The notes beneath the pieces are model-generated. The model was not told the origin of the DNA. It did no database searches and saw nothing but the letters and a program-made list of their open reading frames with translations. Of a stretch of 64,000 nucleotides of DNA, positions 54,295 through 64,000 are shown one piece after another. Origin of the DNA: CAVPHV01 sp963704825 (GTDB lineage: Bacteria > Actinomycetota > Acidimicrobiia > Spongiisociales > UBA5794); the NCBI GenBank assembly GCA_963704825.1, contig CAVPHV010000021.1, positions 1-64,000 on the forward strand, written 5' to 3'. Made by a program: the position numbers and the translations under genes. Position 1 is the first letter of the stretch. Each line of letters opens with the position of its first letter.

Positions 54295-57200
54295 CTAGTT
54301 GACCGAGAACGGGACCCAGGGTTTGGTCGGGTCCTGCTTACCGGACGTGTCCTGGGCTCGCACCCACAGCGCAAAGTCACCGCTGCCCGGCGCCGACCAG
54401 GAATACGACCAGCCGGTTGTCGGTTGGTCGGGATTGTCCAGCGTCGTCTCCAGCACAGTCCACGAGCCCCACCCGGTCCCCGTCCACCACTGGTTGGTGA
54501 CCGTGTTGCGAATGGCGATGTCCACCTCAGCCACACCGATATCGTCGGTCGCCGTACCGGACATGTTCACCGTCGTGCTCGGGAACGACTGGTTGTTGCT
54601 CGGAACGGTCACGGTTGCGTTCGGGTCCTCGACGTCGGTGCCGCCACCGCCCGACGAGATACTGAACGGACGCCACACCTTGGTCGGATCCTGATTACCG
54701 GACGTGTCGTCGGCCCGTACCCACAAGGAGTACTGACCATCGCCAGGACCGTTGAAGACGTACGACCAATCGGTGCTCGTGCCACCCGGGTTGGTGAGCG
54801 TCGCTTGATGCGTCGCCCAGCCGCCCCATCCGGTCCCGTTCCACCATTGATTGGTGGCATTGTTCCGAATCGCAACCAGGACCTGACCGACGCCGACATT
54901 GTCGGTGGCCGAACCTTGCAGGGTCGGCTGGGCATCGGTCAACACCTGACCGTTGACTGCCGGCACACTCGCCGTGGCATCCGGCGGCGTCGTATCCGCC
55001 ACCGCACTCACCTCAACCGTGATCTGCGCCGGCGTCGGATCGACGTTCGGGATCGCATCGGACGCCCGCGCCGTAACCGTCACCGATCCCGCCAGATTGG
55101 CGTTCCAGTTGTAGGACCACCCGGTTGAGGTCGCCCCTGGACTGCTCACCGTGGCCGCGACTGCGGTCGGGCCGGCCTGCCACGACCCACCGGTCCAGTA
55201 CTGGTTCGTCGTCGTGTTGTGGATCTCCACGTCAACCCCGGTAACCCCGACGTTGTCGGTGGCGTTACCCGTGATCGTCACATTCCCGAACAACAGGCTC
55301 GCCCCGTTGCCGGGAGAGCCAATCGTCGTGTCCGGCGCAATCGCATCAGCCACCGGGTCGGCGGTGAAGCCGACGATCTCCGGCGACGCGTCGGCATTGC
55401 CGAACGCATCACGCGCCCCAGCCGTAACCGTGTAGTCACCAGGCGGCGCCACAAAGTCATACGACCAATCCGTGCTCAACCCCAACGGTGCCGACAAGTT
55501 CGCCGAAACCACTGCGATCACCGAGTCAAACCCGGAGCCATCCCAGTAGAACCCGGTCGCATCATCAACAATCGTCAGATCTATCCCAGCCACACCGGTG
55601 TCATCCGACGCGGTCCCCGAAATGGTGACCGGACCGGCATCGACCGACGAACCATCCGCCGGGAAGCCGAGCGTCGTCTCCGGAGCCACGGTGTCGGTTC
55701 CCTCGATCGCCGACACCGTCACTGTGGGCGGCGCCGGGTCCTCATTGCCATCCAGATCGCTCGCAATAGCGGTGATCACATAGGTGTCGACACCGTCCGG
55801 TGTGAAGTCGAAGGACCAGTCGGTCGACGCTTCGACCGGATTGGTCAACGTCGCCGGCGCAAACCGCTCACTCGACGACCACGAAGCGCGTGACGCCCGC
55901 CACCAATACCCATCGGACTGGCGCTGGATATACACATCGACATCCGCGATGGCAACGTTATCGGTAGCAGCACCACCGATCTGGAGCGCAACGCCAACAC
56001 CAACTACGGCCGCGTCCGGTGGCGAGGTCAGTGTCGTCGCCGGTGCTACCTCATCGGGTGCGATCGTGAAGTTCCTCACTCCCTTGGGTGACTTGTTGCC
56101 GGACAGGTCGATTGCCTCAACGAACACCCGGTAGTTGCCGCCCGGGGCCAGCCACGGGAAGCTGAAGCCGGTCGATACATCCCCGGGGGCATCGATCTCG
56201 GCGTCCCACCACCGGAACGCCGTCGAGAAACCGCTCCCGTTCCACCAACCATTGGCGTCGAGATCCTTGATGGCGAGATGGACCAGGTCGATCCCGCCGG
56301 CATCGGTGGCCGTCCCGGAGATGAGGACCTCACCGGGAGGATTGGCCGAGCCCTCCAGTGGGGTACTCATCGTCACCGCCGGAGCGACGATGTCATCCGC
56401 CGGTGGCGGGGGCACCGGCGGCGGCGTTGCCCCACCGACGGCAAACGAACCCATCACCGGGTTGCCCAGATTGCCGGCATGGTCGCGGGCGCGCGTCTCG
56501 ATCGTGTAGCGACCGGACTGCGAGCCGCCGAGGAACTCCCACTGCCATTGCACCGACGTCGCCGGCGCGTTCGGTGCCGTCCAGGCTGCCCGGTTGCGCA
56601 CCTTCGCCACCTGCCACGACGAATCGAACGCGTTCCAGTACAGACCGGAGTCGACGTCTTGGATCGCGATTTCGACGTTGCCGACCGCGATGTTGTCCGC
56701 AGCGGTACCCGAGAGCTGGACGTTGCCGGCCGGCAACGAGGCGGCCGGTCCCGGCTGACTCATTGTCACCGTCGGCGCCACCAGCTCGAACTGCCTCGCA
56801 GCCAGGGGGTTGAACACCTGGATGCGGTCGTTGGCAGAGTCGGTGACGTAGATCCGGCCCTGGGGATCGGCCGCCAACCCAACCGGGTTGCGGAAGTCGT
56901 ACGGGTTCGAGCCGTACGACGCACCCCAGCCACCCCGGTACGTGCCGTCGAGCTCGAACGCCTGCACGTTGCCGTTGCGCTCATCAGCGACATACAGCAC
57001 CTCATTCGAGATCACACCGTCAACCGGATCCTGGAACTGGCCCGGACCGGTCCCACGCTCGCCGAACCCGAACAACTCGACACCGTCCTGATCGAACACC
57101 TGAATCGGCGTGCCGCCGCCGCGCATCACATAGATGTTCCCGGTAGCCGGGTCCACCGCCGTGCCGTGATTCGGACTGCTGAACTGACTGATTTCCTGAT

Positions 57201-58653
57201 AGGTGTCGGCGTCGAAGATCTTGACCACACCACCCATCCGGTCACCAATGATCACCCGACGCCCGTAGAACTCGAAGTCCACCGGCCACCGGAAATGACC
57301 CGGATCCGTGTCGTCACTCCCGATCTGACCGATCTGACGAATGTAGTTCCCGCCGTACGTGTAGACCTGGAGATGGTGACCACGCTCATTGGCGATCCAC
57401 ACCCGGCGGGTCACCGGATCGATCCCGATCGACCGCGGGTAATTCATGTCATAGGCGCCACCCGGGCCGCGCTTGCCCCACGTATTGAGGAACTGACCCG
57501 AAGCCGAGAACCGATCAAACCGCTGATTCCAGGCCTCAACGATCCACACGTCGCCGGACTGGGCGTCGACGGCGACGTCACGGGGCTGACCCAGATAGCC
57601 CTCAGGCGGCAGCCGCGACGGATCCGGCGCCTCCAGCAACGGAGTCCCAAACGCGTTGAACTTGAGCGTCCGGAACCCACCAAAGTCCGCCACCCACACA
57701 TTCCCATCACCATCAACCGTGACCTGACGGCCACCACCGGTGAACTGACCGGGCCCATCCCCCTCGCTGCCGAAGCTGCTCATGTAGGCGCCCGTGTTGA
57801 GGTTGAAGACATCAACGTCGGAGTTCTCGGCATCAACGATGTAGACCCGGCCCAGGTCCTCGTTGATCGCCACCCCACGCTCATCACCACCAAGGAAGTT
57901 GCCGGCTGTTTCGCCGAGCAGGGTGCCGTCAGTCGAGTAGCGATAGACCCTTCGGTTCCACGCATCCGACATCCAGATCACACCGTCGGACGTGACGTCG
58001 ACGCCGTAAAGCCGCGGCGCCTCGTTCACCGAATCCGGGAACACCGGCCACTGCTGGACGATCGTCACCTCTTCGGTGGCGTCGTTCCACTCGAGTTCGA
58101 GCATCCGCGGCGGGTTTGTTTCAGAGTTGGTGAAGTGGCTGTCCATCACCCACATGTGACCGTTGTCGTCGATCGTCAACCACACCGTATAGAACGCCCG
58201 GATCGTGTCGAACGAATTGCGCAAGGCGACGTCCTTGGAATACATGAAGTTGCCGTTGACGTCGTACTTGGCGATCGCAACATCCAGCGGGTTGTCCTTC
58301 AACTCCGATACGTAGATCGACCCATCATTGGGATCAATACCCACCGAATACGGCTGTCCGACGTGATCATCACGCCAGAACTCACCGAGGTAGTTCCCCG
58401 AGGTGTCATAACGACGCAACTTGAAGTGCAGATAGTCCGACACGATGATCTCGTCGCTGACCGGGTTGTACTGGACCCCCCACGAGAACACCCCAGGCCG
58501 GCCCTGCCCACCAATCGAACGCTCAAACCGTGGCGTCACCCACGGAGCCGAAGCCGCATCAGCAGGCGTTGCCGGCGTTGCCGCCACCAGTGCCGCTGCG
58601 ATCACAAACAATGCAATGAGCGCCGTCAACCAGCGCCGCTGAATAGAAGCCAA
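54295..58653 (-). CDS. Secreted NHL-propeller protein with seven Ig-like domains (type A, tandem copy 1)
   Basis: A 1452-residue protein with a TTG start at 58653, preceded by AAAAGGGGGAGCGAA. The signal peptide is RWLTALIALFVIAAALVAATP. Type A NHL repeats start FERSIGGQGRPGVFSWGVQ and run to about residue 620 (ERGHHLQVYTYGGNYIRQIG; a blade ending YVTDSANDRIQVFNP). Seven Ig-like domains follow. The first three have YWNAFDSSW, WWNGSGF or WWRASRASW in place of WWTG, and a Pro spacer (PPPVPPPPADD) follows the first. The last two have WWNGTGWGGW and WWTGTGWGSW. The protein ends KPWVPFSVN. It is nearly identical to the gene that begins at 63292. Confidence 0.87.
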   Translation of the reverse strand: MASIQRRWLTALIALFVIAAALVAATPATPADAASAPWVTPRFERSIGGQGRPGVFSWGVQYNPVSDEIIVSDYLHFKLRRYDTSGNYLGEFWRDDHVGQPYSVGIDPNDGSIYVSELKDNPLDVAIAKYDVNGNFMYSKDVALRNSFDTIRAFYTVWLTIDDNGHMWVMDSHFTNSETNPPRMLELEWNDATEEVTIVQQWPVFPDSVNEAPRLYGVDVTSDGVIWMSDAWNRRVYRYSTDGTLLGETAGNFLGGDERGVAINEDLGRVYIVDAENSDVDVFNLNTGAYMSSFGSEGDGPGQFTGGGRQVTVDGDGNVWVADFGGFRTLKFNAFGTPLLEAPDPSRLPPEGYLGQPRDVAVDAQSGDVWIVEAWNQRFDRFSASGQFLNTWGKRGPGGAYDMNYPRSIGIDPVTRRVWIANERGHHLQVYTYGGNYIRQIGQIGSDDTDPGHFRWPVDFEFYGRRVIIGDRMGGVVKIFDADTYQEISQFSSPNHGTAVDPATGNIYVMRGGGTPIQVFDQDGVELFGFGERGTGPGQFQDPVDGVISNEVLYVADERNGNVQAFELDGTYRGGWGASYGSNPYDFRNPVGLAADPQGRIYVTDSANDRIQVFNPLAARQFELVAPTVTMSQPGPAASLPAGNVQLSGTAADNIAVGNVEIAIQDVDSGLYWNAFDSSWQVAKVRNRAAWTAPNAPATSVQWQWEFLGGSQSGRYTIETRARDHAGNLGNPVMGSFAVGGATPPPVPPPPADDIVAPAVTMSTPLEGSANPPGEVLISGTATDAGGIDLVHLAIKDLDANGWWNGSGFSTAFRWWDAEIDAPGDVSTGFSFPWLAPGGNYRVFVEAIDLSGNKSPKGVRNFTIAPDEVAPATTLTSPPDAAVVGVGVALQIGGAATDNVAIADVDVYIQRQSDGYWWRASRASWSSSERFAPATLTNPVEASTDWSFDFTPDGVDTYVITAIASDLDGNEDPAPPTVTVSAIEGTDTVAPETTLGFPADGSSVDAGPVTISGTASDDTGVAGIDLTIVDDATGFYWDGSGFDSVIAVVSANLSAPLGLSTDWSYDFVAPPGDYTVTAGARDAFGNADASPEIVGFTADPVADAIAPDTTIGSPGNGASLLFGNVTITGNATDNVGVTGVDVEIHNTTTNQYWTGGSWQAGPTAVAATVSSPGATSTGWSYNWNANLAGSVTVTARASDAIPNVDPTPAQITVEVSAVADTTPPDATASVPAVNGQVLTDAQPTLQGSATDNVGVGQVLVAIRNNATNQWWNGTGWGGWATHQATLTNPGGTSTDWSYVFNGPGDGQYSLWVRADDTSGNQDPTKVWRPFSISSGGGGTDVEDPNATVTVPSNNQSFPSTTVNMSGTATDDIGVAEVDIAIRNTVTNQWWTGTGWGSWTVLETTLDNPDQPTTGWSYSWSAPGSGDFALWVRAQDTSGKQDPTKPWVPFSVN

Positions 58654-58887
58654 TTCGCTCCCCCTTTTGTCCCAAGCCCCTGACGATTCCTACAAAGCCC
58701 CCCGAGGAGCCCTCCCTTTTTGCACACCTAGTCGTGCGCAGCGTGAAACCTACCGATCGAAATCCGAAAGCTCAATGGGCAATTGCGAAGAATCAAGGAA
58801 AGGCCAGCAAGAGTCCCCAATAAAAACCCCCCGGGGCTGCCCAGGATGGGGTCGGTGATGGCTCACCATGAGGGGGATACTCGGAAT
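58654..58887 (-). promoter_or_regulatory. Leader/promoter region of NHL copy 1
   Basis: About 234 nt between the start of copy 1 and the terminator of copy 2. On the minus strand the last 40 nt (GGGGCTTGGGACAAAAGGGGG, then AGCGAA) match the leader of copy 2. Farther upstream the two leaders diverge. No gene is supported here. Confidence 0.5.
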
Positions 58888-58927
58888 CGGGTCTTCGGGC
58901 CGCCCAGATCGGCAGCCCGAAGACCCG
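58888..58927 (-). terminator. Hairpin terminator after NHL copy 2
   Basis: CGGGTCTTCGGGC (58888-58900) pairs with GCCCGAAGACCCG (58915-58927), a perfect 13-bp stem, 11 nt after the stop at 58939. It is different in sequence from the copy 1 hairpin although the coding ends are nearly the same, so the terminators lie outside the duplicated unit or were replaced. Confidence 0.8.
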
Positions 58928-58938
58928 TCGTTTGTTGG

Positions 58939-61900
58939 CTAGGACACCGAGAACGGGACCCAGGGTTTGGTCGGGTCCTGCTTACCGGACGTGTCCTGGG
59001 CTCGCACCCACAGCGCAAAGCTGCCGCTGCCCGGTGCCGTCCAGCTGTACGACCAGCCGGTCGATGCCCCGTCCGGATTGTCCAGCGTCGTCTCCAGCAC
59101 AGTCCACGAGCCCCACCCGGTCCCCGTCCACCATTGGCTGGTGGCCGTGTTGCGAATGGCGATGTCCACCTTTGCCACACCGACATCGTCGGTCGCCGTA
59201 CCGGACATGTTGACCGTCGTACTCGGGAACGACTGATTGCTCGTCGGAGTCGTCACGGTTGCGTTCGGGTCCTCAACGTCGGTACCCCCACCGGTCAAGA
59301 TGCTGAACGGACGCCACACCTTGGTCGGGTCCTGATTACCCGACGTATCGTCGGCCCGCACCCACAGGGCGTACTGACCATCCCCAGGACCGTTGAAGAC
59401 ATACGACCAACCGGTACTCGAAGCACCCGGGCTGGTGAGTGTCGCTTGATGCGTCGCCCAGCCGCCCCATCCGGTCCCGTTCCACCATTGATTGGTGGCA
59501 TTGTTCCGAATCGCAACCAGGACCTGACCGATACCGACATTGTCGGTGGCGGTTCCCTCGAGGGTCGGCTGGGCATCGGTCAACACCTGACCGTTGACTG
59601 CCGGCACACTCGCCGTGGCATCCGGCGGCGTGGTATCCGCCACCGCACTCACCTCAACCGTGATCTGCGCCGGCGAACCGTCCACATTGCCCACCGCATC
59701 GGACGCTGCGGCCGTGATCGTCACCGATCCCGCCAAGTTGGCGTCCCAGTCGTACGACCAACCCGTCGACGTCGCCCCCGGAGTGTTCACCGTGGCCGCA
59801 ACCGTCGGTCTGACCGGCCTGCCACGACCCACCGGTCCAGTACTGGTCCGTGGTTGTGTTGTGGATCTCCACGTCGACCCCGGTTACCCCCACGTTGTCG
59901 GTGGCGTTACCCGTGATCGTCACATTCCCGAACAACAGGCTCGCCCCGTTAGCGGGAGAGCCAATCGTCGTGTCCGGCGCCGTGGCATCCGCCACCGGGT
60001 CGGCGGTGAAGCCGACGATCTCCGGCGACGCGTCGGCGTTGCCGAACGCGTCACGGGCCCCCGCCGTGACCGTGTAGTCGCCGGCGGGCACCACCACGTC
60101 ATAGGACCAATCGGTGGTGAGACCCAGCGGCGAATCGAGGCTCGCCGACACCACTGCGATCACCGAGTCAAACCCGGAGCCATCCCAGTAGTTGCCGGTC
60201 GCATCATCAACGATGGTCAGATCAACCCCAGCCACACCGGTGTCATCCGACGCGGTCCCCGAAATGGTGACCGGACCGGCATCGACCGACGAACCATCCG
60301 CCGGGAAGCCGAGCGTCGTCTCCGGAGCCACGGTGTCGGTTCCCTCGATCGCCGACACCGTCACTGTGGGCGGCGCCGGGTCCTCATTGCCATCCAGATC
60401 GCTCGCAATAGCGGTGATCACATAGGTGTCGACACCGTCCGGTGTGAAGTCGAAGGACCAGTCGGTCGACGCTTCGACCGGATTGGTCAACGTCGCCGGC
60501 GCAGAGCGCTCGCTCGACGACCACGAAGCGCGTGACGCCCGCCACCAGTACCCGTCGGACTGGCGCTGGATATACACATCGACATCCGCGATGGCGACGT
60601 TATCGGTAGCAGCACCACCGATCTGGAGCGCAACGCCAACACCAACCGTGCCACCGTCTGGAGGCGAGGTGAGTGTCGTCGCCGGCGCTTCCTCATCGGG
60701 TGCGATCGTGAAGTTCCTCACTCCCTTGGGTGACTTGTTGCCCGAGAGATCGATCGCTTCGACGAACACCCGGTAGTTGCCGCCCGGGGCCAGCCACGGA
60801 TAGCTGAACCCGGTTGAGACTCCACCGGGGGTATCGATGTCGGCGTCCCACCAACGGAACGCCGTTGAGAACCCGCTTCCATTCCACCACGCGTTCGCGT
60901 CGAGATCCTTGATGGCGAGATGGACCAGGTCGATCCCTCCGGCATCAGTCGCCGTCCCCGAGATCAGGACCTCACCGGGAGGATTGGCCGAGCCCTCCAG
61001 TGGGGTGCTCATCGTCACCGCCGGGGCGACGATGTCATCCGCCGGTGGCGGGGGCACCGGCGGCGGCGTTGCCCCACCGACGGCAAACGAACCCATCACC
61101 GCATCGCCCAGGTTCCCGGCATGATCACGCGCCCGCGTCTCGATCGTGTAGCGACCGGACTGCGAGCCACCGAGGAACTCCCACTGCCACTGCACCGACG
61201 TCGCCGGTGCAGTCGGTGCCGTCCAGGCTGCCCGGTTGCGCACCTTCGCCACCTGCCACGACATGTCGAACGCGTTCCAGTACAGACCGGAGTCGACATC
61301 CTGCACCACGATCTCGACATTGCCTACGGCGATGCCGTCTTGGGCGGTGCCGGCCATGTGGACATTGCCTGCCGGCAACGAGGCGGCCGGTCCCGGCTGA
61401 CTCATCGTCACCGTCGGCGCCACCAGCTCCCACTGCCTGGCCAGCAGCGGGTTGAACACCTGGATCCGGTCGTTGGCCGAGTCGGTCACATAGATCCGGC
61501 CTTGCGGATCGGCCGCCAACCCAACCGGGTTGCGGAACTCGTACGGGTTCGAGCCGTACGACGCACCCCAGCCACCCCGATAGGTGCCGTCGAGCTCGAA
61601 CGCCTGCACGTTGCCGTTGCGCTCATCAGCGACATACAGCACCTCATTCGAGATCACACCGTCAACCGGATCCTGGAACTGGCCCGGACCGGTCCCACGC
61701 TCGCCGAACCCGAACAACTCGACACCGTCCTGATCGAACACCCGAATCGGCGTGCCGCCGCCGCGCATCACATAAATGTTCCCGGTAGCCGGGTCCACCG
61801 CCGTGCCGTGATTGGTGCTGTCGAACTGGAGGATCTCCTGGAAGGTGTCGGCGTCGAAGATCTTGACCACACCACCCATCCGGTCACCAATGATCACCCG

Positions 61901-63292
61901 ACGCCCGTAGAACTCGAAGTCCACCGGCCACCGGAAATGACCCGGATCCGTGTCGTCACTCCCGATCAGGCCGATCTGGGTGACGTAGTTGCCGGTGTAC
62001 GTGTAGACCTGAACGTGGTGACCACGCTCATTGGCGATCCACACCCGGCGGGTCACCGGATCGATCCCGATCGACCGCGGATAATTCATGTCATAGGGAC
62101 CACCCGGGCCGCGCTTGCCCCACGTATTGAGGAACTGACCCGAAGCCGAGAACCGGTCAAACCGCTGATTCCAGGCCTCGGCGATCCACACATCACCCGT
62201 GAGGGCGTCGACGGCGACGTCACGGGGCTGACCCAGATAGCCCTCAGGCGGCAGCCGCGACGGATCCGGCGCCTCCAGCAACGGAGTCCCAAACGCATTG
62301 AACTTGAGCGTCCGGAACCCACCAAAGTCCGCCACCCACACATTCCCATCACCATCAACCGTCACCTGACGGCCACCACCGGTGAACTGACCCGGACCGG
62401 TGCCCTCACTCCCAAAGCTACTGAGGTACTGACCATTCATGTTGAAGACGTCAACATCGGAGTGTTCCGCATCAACGATGTAGACCCGGCCCAGGTCCTC
62501 GTTGATCGCCACCCCACGCTCATCACCACCAAGGAAGTTGCCGGCCGTCTCGGAGAGCAAGGTGCCGTCGCTCGAATACCGATAGATGCGCCGGTTCCAC
62601 GCATCCGACATCCACACCACACCATCGGAGGTGACGTCGACGCCGTAAAGCCGCGGCGCCTCATTCACCGAATCCGGGAACACCGGCCACTCCTGGACAA
62701 TGGTCACCTCTTCGGTGGCGTCATTCCAGTCCAACTCGAGCATCCGCGGCGGATTGTCCTCATCATTGGTGAAGTGGCTGTCCATCACCCACATGTGACC
62801 GTTGTCATCGATCGTCAACCACACCGTATAGAACGCCCGGATCGTGTCGAAGCGAGTCCGCATCGCGACGTCCTTGGAATACATGAAGTTGCCGTTGACG
62901 TCGTACTTGGCGATCGCAACATCCAGCGGGTTGTCCTTCAACTCCGACACGTAGATCGACCCATCATTGGGATCAATACCCACCGAATACGGCTGTCCGA
63001 CGTGATCATCACGCCAGAACTCACCGAGGTAGTTCCCCGAGGTGTCATAACGACGCAACTTGAAGTGCAGATAGTCCGACACGATGATCTCGTCGCTGAC
63101 CGGGTTGTACTGGACCCCCCACGAGAACACCCCAGGCCGGCCCTGCCCACCAATCGAACGCTCAAACCGTGGCGTCACCCACGGAGCCGAAGCCGCATCG
63201 GCCGATTGTGCAGGCATCACCGCTACCAAGGCCGCTGCAACCACAAACACTGACACGAGCGCCGTCAACCAGCGCCGCTGAATAGAAGCCAC
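58939..63292 (-). CDS. Secreted NHL-propeller protein with seven Ig-like domains (type A, tandem copy 2), frameshifted
   Basis: A GTG start at 63292, preceded by GGGGGAAGCGATA, matches the TTG of copy 1; the open frame upstream is not conserved. Signal peptide, NHL repeats and Ig-like domains correspond one to one with copy 1. The frame breaks in Ig domain 5 near 59810: SWQAGQT is followed by an extra base, so the first frame stops at 59654 while the correct sequence (VAATVNTPGATSTGWSY...) continues to 58939. Removing one base gives 1450 residues. If the shift is genuine, copy 2 lacks its last two and a half Ig-like domains. Confidence 0.83.
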
Positions 63293-63580
63293 TATCGCTT
63301 CCCCCTTTGTGCCCAAGCCCCAAACAATTCCTGGACCCCCAAACCAAGGGGGCCTCACCCTGTGCCCATCTTCTCACGAGCGCCCAAAAACCTCTAGCCC
63401 ACAATGTGATGTCACACTGGAGAAGGCCGCCCGCCGGGCGCACCCTCCGCAGCCCGATCGCGACCGGTCAAGCCCGCAGCCGCAAATTCCTCTGACCGTG
63501 CGTCACCCACCGGGTCTAGAATGTGGTCGGGAATGAAGGTGGGGCCTGGCGACAGGCCGGGAAAACAGGGGGCGTGTCTG
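63293..63580. promoter_or_regulatory. Divergent promoter region between two NHL genes
   Basis: 288 nt between the outward-facing starts at 63292 and 63581. On the plus side, GGCCTG-GCGA-CAGGCC (63543-63558) forms a 6-bp hairpin with a GNRA tetraloop just before the ribosome site region (AACAGGGGGC). Shared control of the two genes is likely but no consensus promoter is clear. Confidence 0.45.
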
Positions 63581-64000
63581 ATGGTGAAACGAGTGATGGG
63601 GCTGCGACGGCTGCAGTCTGCATCCCGCATCGCGATATCGGTTGCACTACTTCTCTCGGTGCTCGTGGTGGCACAGGGAGAAGCTCGTGCCGAATGGTCG
63701 CCGCCGGCTTTCGAGCGATCCATGGCGGGCATCGGACGCCCCGGGGTCTACGCGTGGGGTCTGGCCTACAACCCCGTGAGCGACGAGATCATCGTTTCCG
63801 ATTACCTCAACTTCAAGGTGCGTCGCTACTCGACGGACGGTCGCCACCTCGGTGACCTCGAGGACCAACCAGGTGAGCCCTGGTCGGTGGCCACCGATCC
63901 CAACAGCGGCGACATCTACTACATGAACAACTGGGACAACCGGTTGGAGCGCTTCGACTCGGCCGGCAACCACATCAGCACCATCAGCGTCAGCAGTGGA
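63581..64000 (+). CDS. Secreted NHL-propeller protein (type A), cut by window end
   Basis: The first 140 codons of a gene that continues past the window. The ATG at 63581 starts MVKRVMGLRRLQSASRIAIS, a signal peptide with hydrophobic VALLLSVLVVAQGEARA, cleaved before EWSPPAFE. The type A opening follows (GIGRPGVYAWGLAYNPVSDE) with two NHL blades (IIVSDYLNFKVRRYSTDG, IYYMNNWDNRLERFDSAG). It is most like the gene at 24135. The C-terminal Ig-like domains expected from its relatives lie outside the window. Confidence 0.85.
   Translation, partial: MVKRVMGLRRLQSASRIAISVALLLSVLVVAQGEARAEWSPPAFERSMAGIGRPGVYAWGLAYNPVSDEIIVSDYLNFKVRRYSTDGRHLGDLEDQPGEPWSVATDPNSGDIYYMNNWDNRLERFDSAGNHISTISVSSG

Larger units (their letters stand above)
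54295..63292 (-). repeat. Tandem duplication of a 4.36-kb NHL gene
   Basis: The genes at 54295-58653 and 58939-63292 have the same domain order and long stretches of identical DNA (for example over the NHL part near 57600-57760 and 62220-62390). Their lengths differ by only 5 nt (4359 against 4354). Both share a GGGCTTGGG-ACAAA-GGGGGA type leader before the start codon. This is a recent direct duplication. Differences are concentrated in the leaders, the terminators and the C-terminal Ig-like domains. Confidence 0.9.

Noticed and set aside
56278..58683. 801-codon and (at 60920-63253) 777-codon plus-strand open frames opposite the NHL tandem pair
   Set aside because: They mirror the NHL genes in the antisense frame (runs of HRRRHRPR, RVEDLD). 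Their near identity only reflects the duplicated sense genes.

Overview
This 64 kb window comes from a high-GC actinobacterium, most likely class Acidimicrobiia or a close relative. The clues are DUF2510 and DUF1918 proteins, Thr-rich lipoprotein and exoprotein linkers (TTTTTTVAP type), frequent GTG/TTG starts, GC-ending codons and a tRNA without an encoded CCA. The class assignment is inference.

Layout. 1-3.2 kb: a degraded lipoprotein/zincin-like gene, a DUF2510 membrane protein, and an RTX-type calcium-binding exoprotein preceded by the tail of a lost paralogue. 3.4-7.7 kb: a cryptic element with phage-like traits (terminase-like, XkdF-like, RHH, excisionase-like HTH, frameshifted AAA ATPase) ending close to a CAU-anticodon tRNA at 7928-8001; no integrase is visible. 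8.1-13.2 kb: housekeeping and secreted functions (DUF1918, two thioesterases, TrmL, an M23 peptidase fused to FG-GAP repeats). 13.2-24 kb: a polysaccharide module with four PAPS-type sulfotransferases, a Wzz-like chain-length protein, a MurJ/MviN-type flippase, an O-antigen ligase/polymerase-like protein and two GT4 glycosyltransferases.

24-49 kb and 54.3-64 kb: eight very large secreted NHL beta-propeller proteins (977 to 2244 residues; one is cut by the window end). All seven that are complete in the window finish in tandem copies of a Trp-rich Ig-like domain. I count about 38 copies of it, including two on a glycoside-hydrolase-like protein at 38-41 kb. Four NHL genes follow directly behind the glycosyltransferases on the same strand, so the polysaccharide and the NHL-Ig proteins look like parts of one extracellular-matrix programme. 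Two NHL genes (54.3-58.7 and 58.9-63.3 kb) are a recent tandem duplication.

49.2-54.2 kb: embedded between the NHL genes is a lasso-type RiPP locus: a B2 transglutaminase-like protease, an HPr-kinase-like protein, an asparagine-synthetase-like cyclase, a divergent 56-residue precursor with the lasso leader motif, a PqqD-like recognition protein and a nucleotidyltransferase. The precursor ends in Ser, as in kinase-tailored lasso peptides, but the distance from its leader threonine to the only suitable ring acid is unusual.

Four loci carry apparent indels (three frameshifts in the gene at 155-1221, and single-base shifts near 7265, 30228 and 59810). These may be true pseudogenes or uncorrected sequencing errors, and annotations there should be read across the frameshift.
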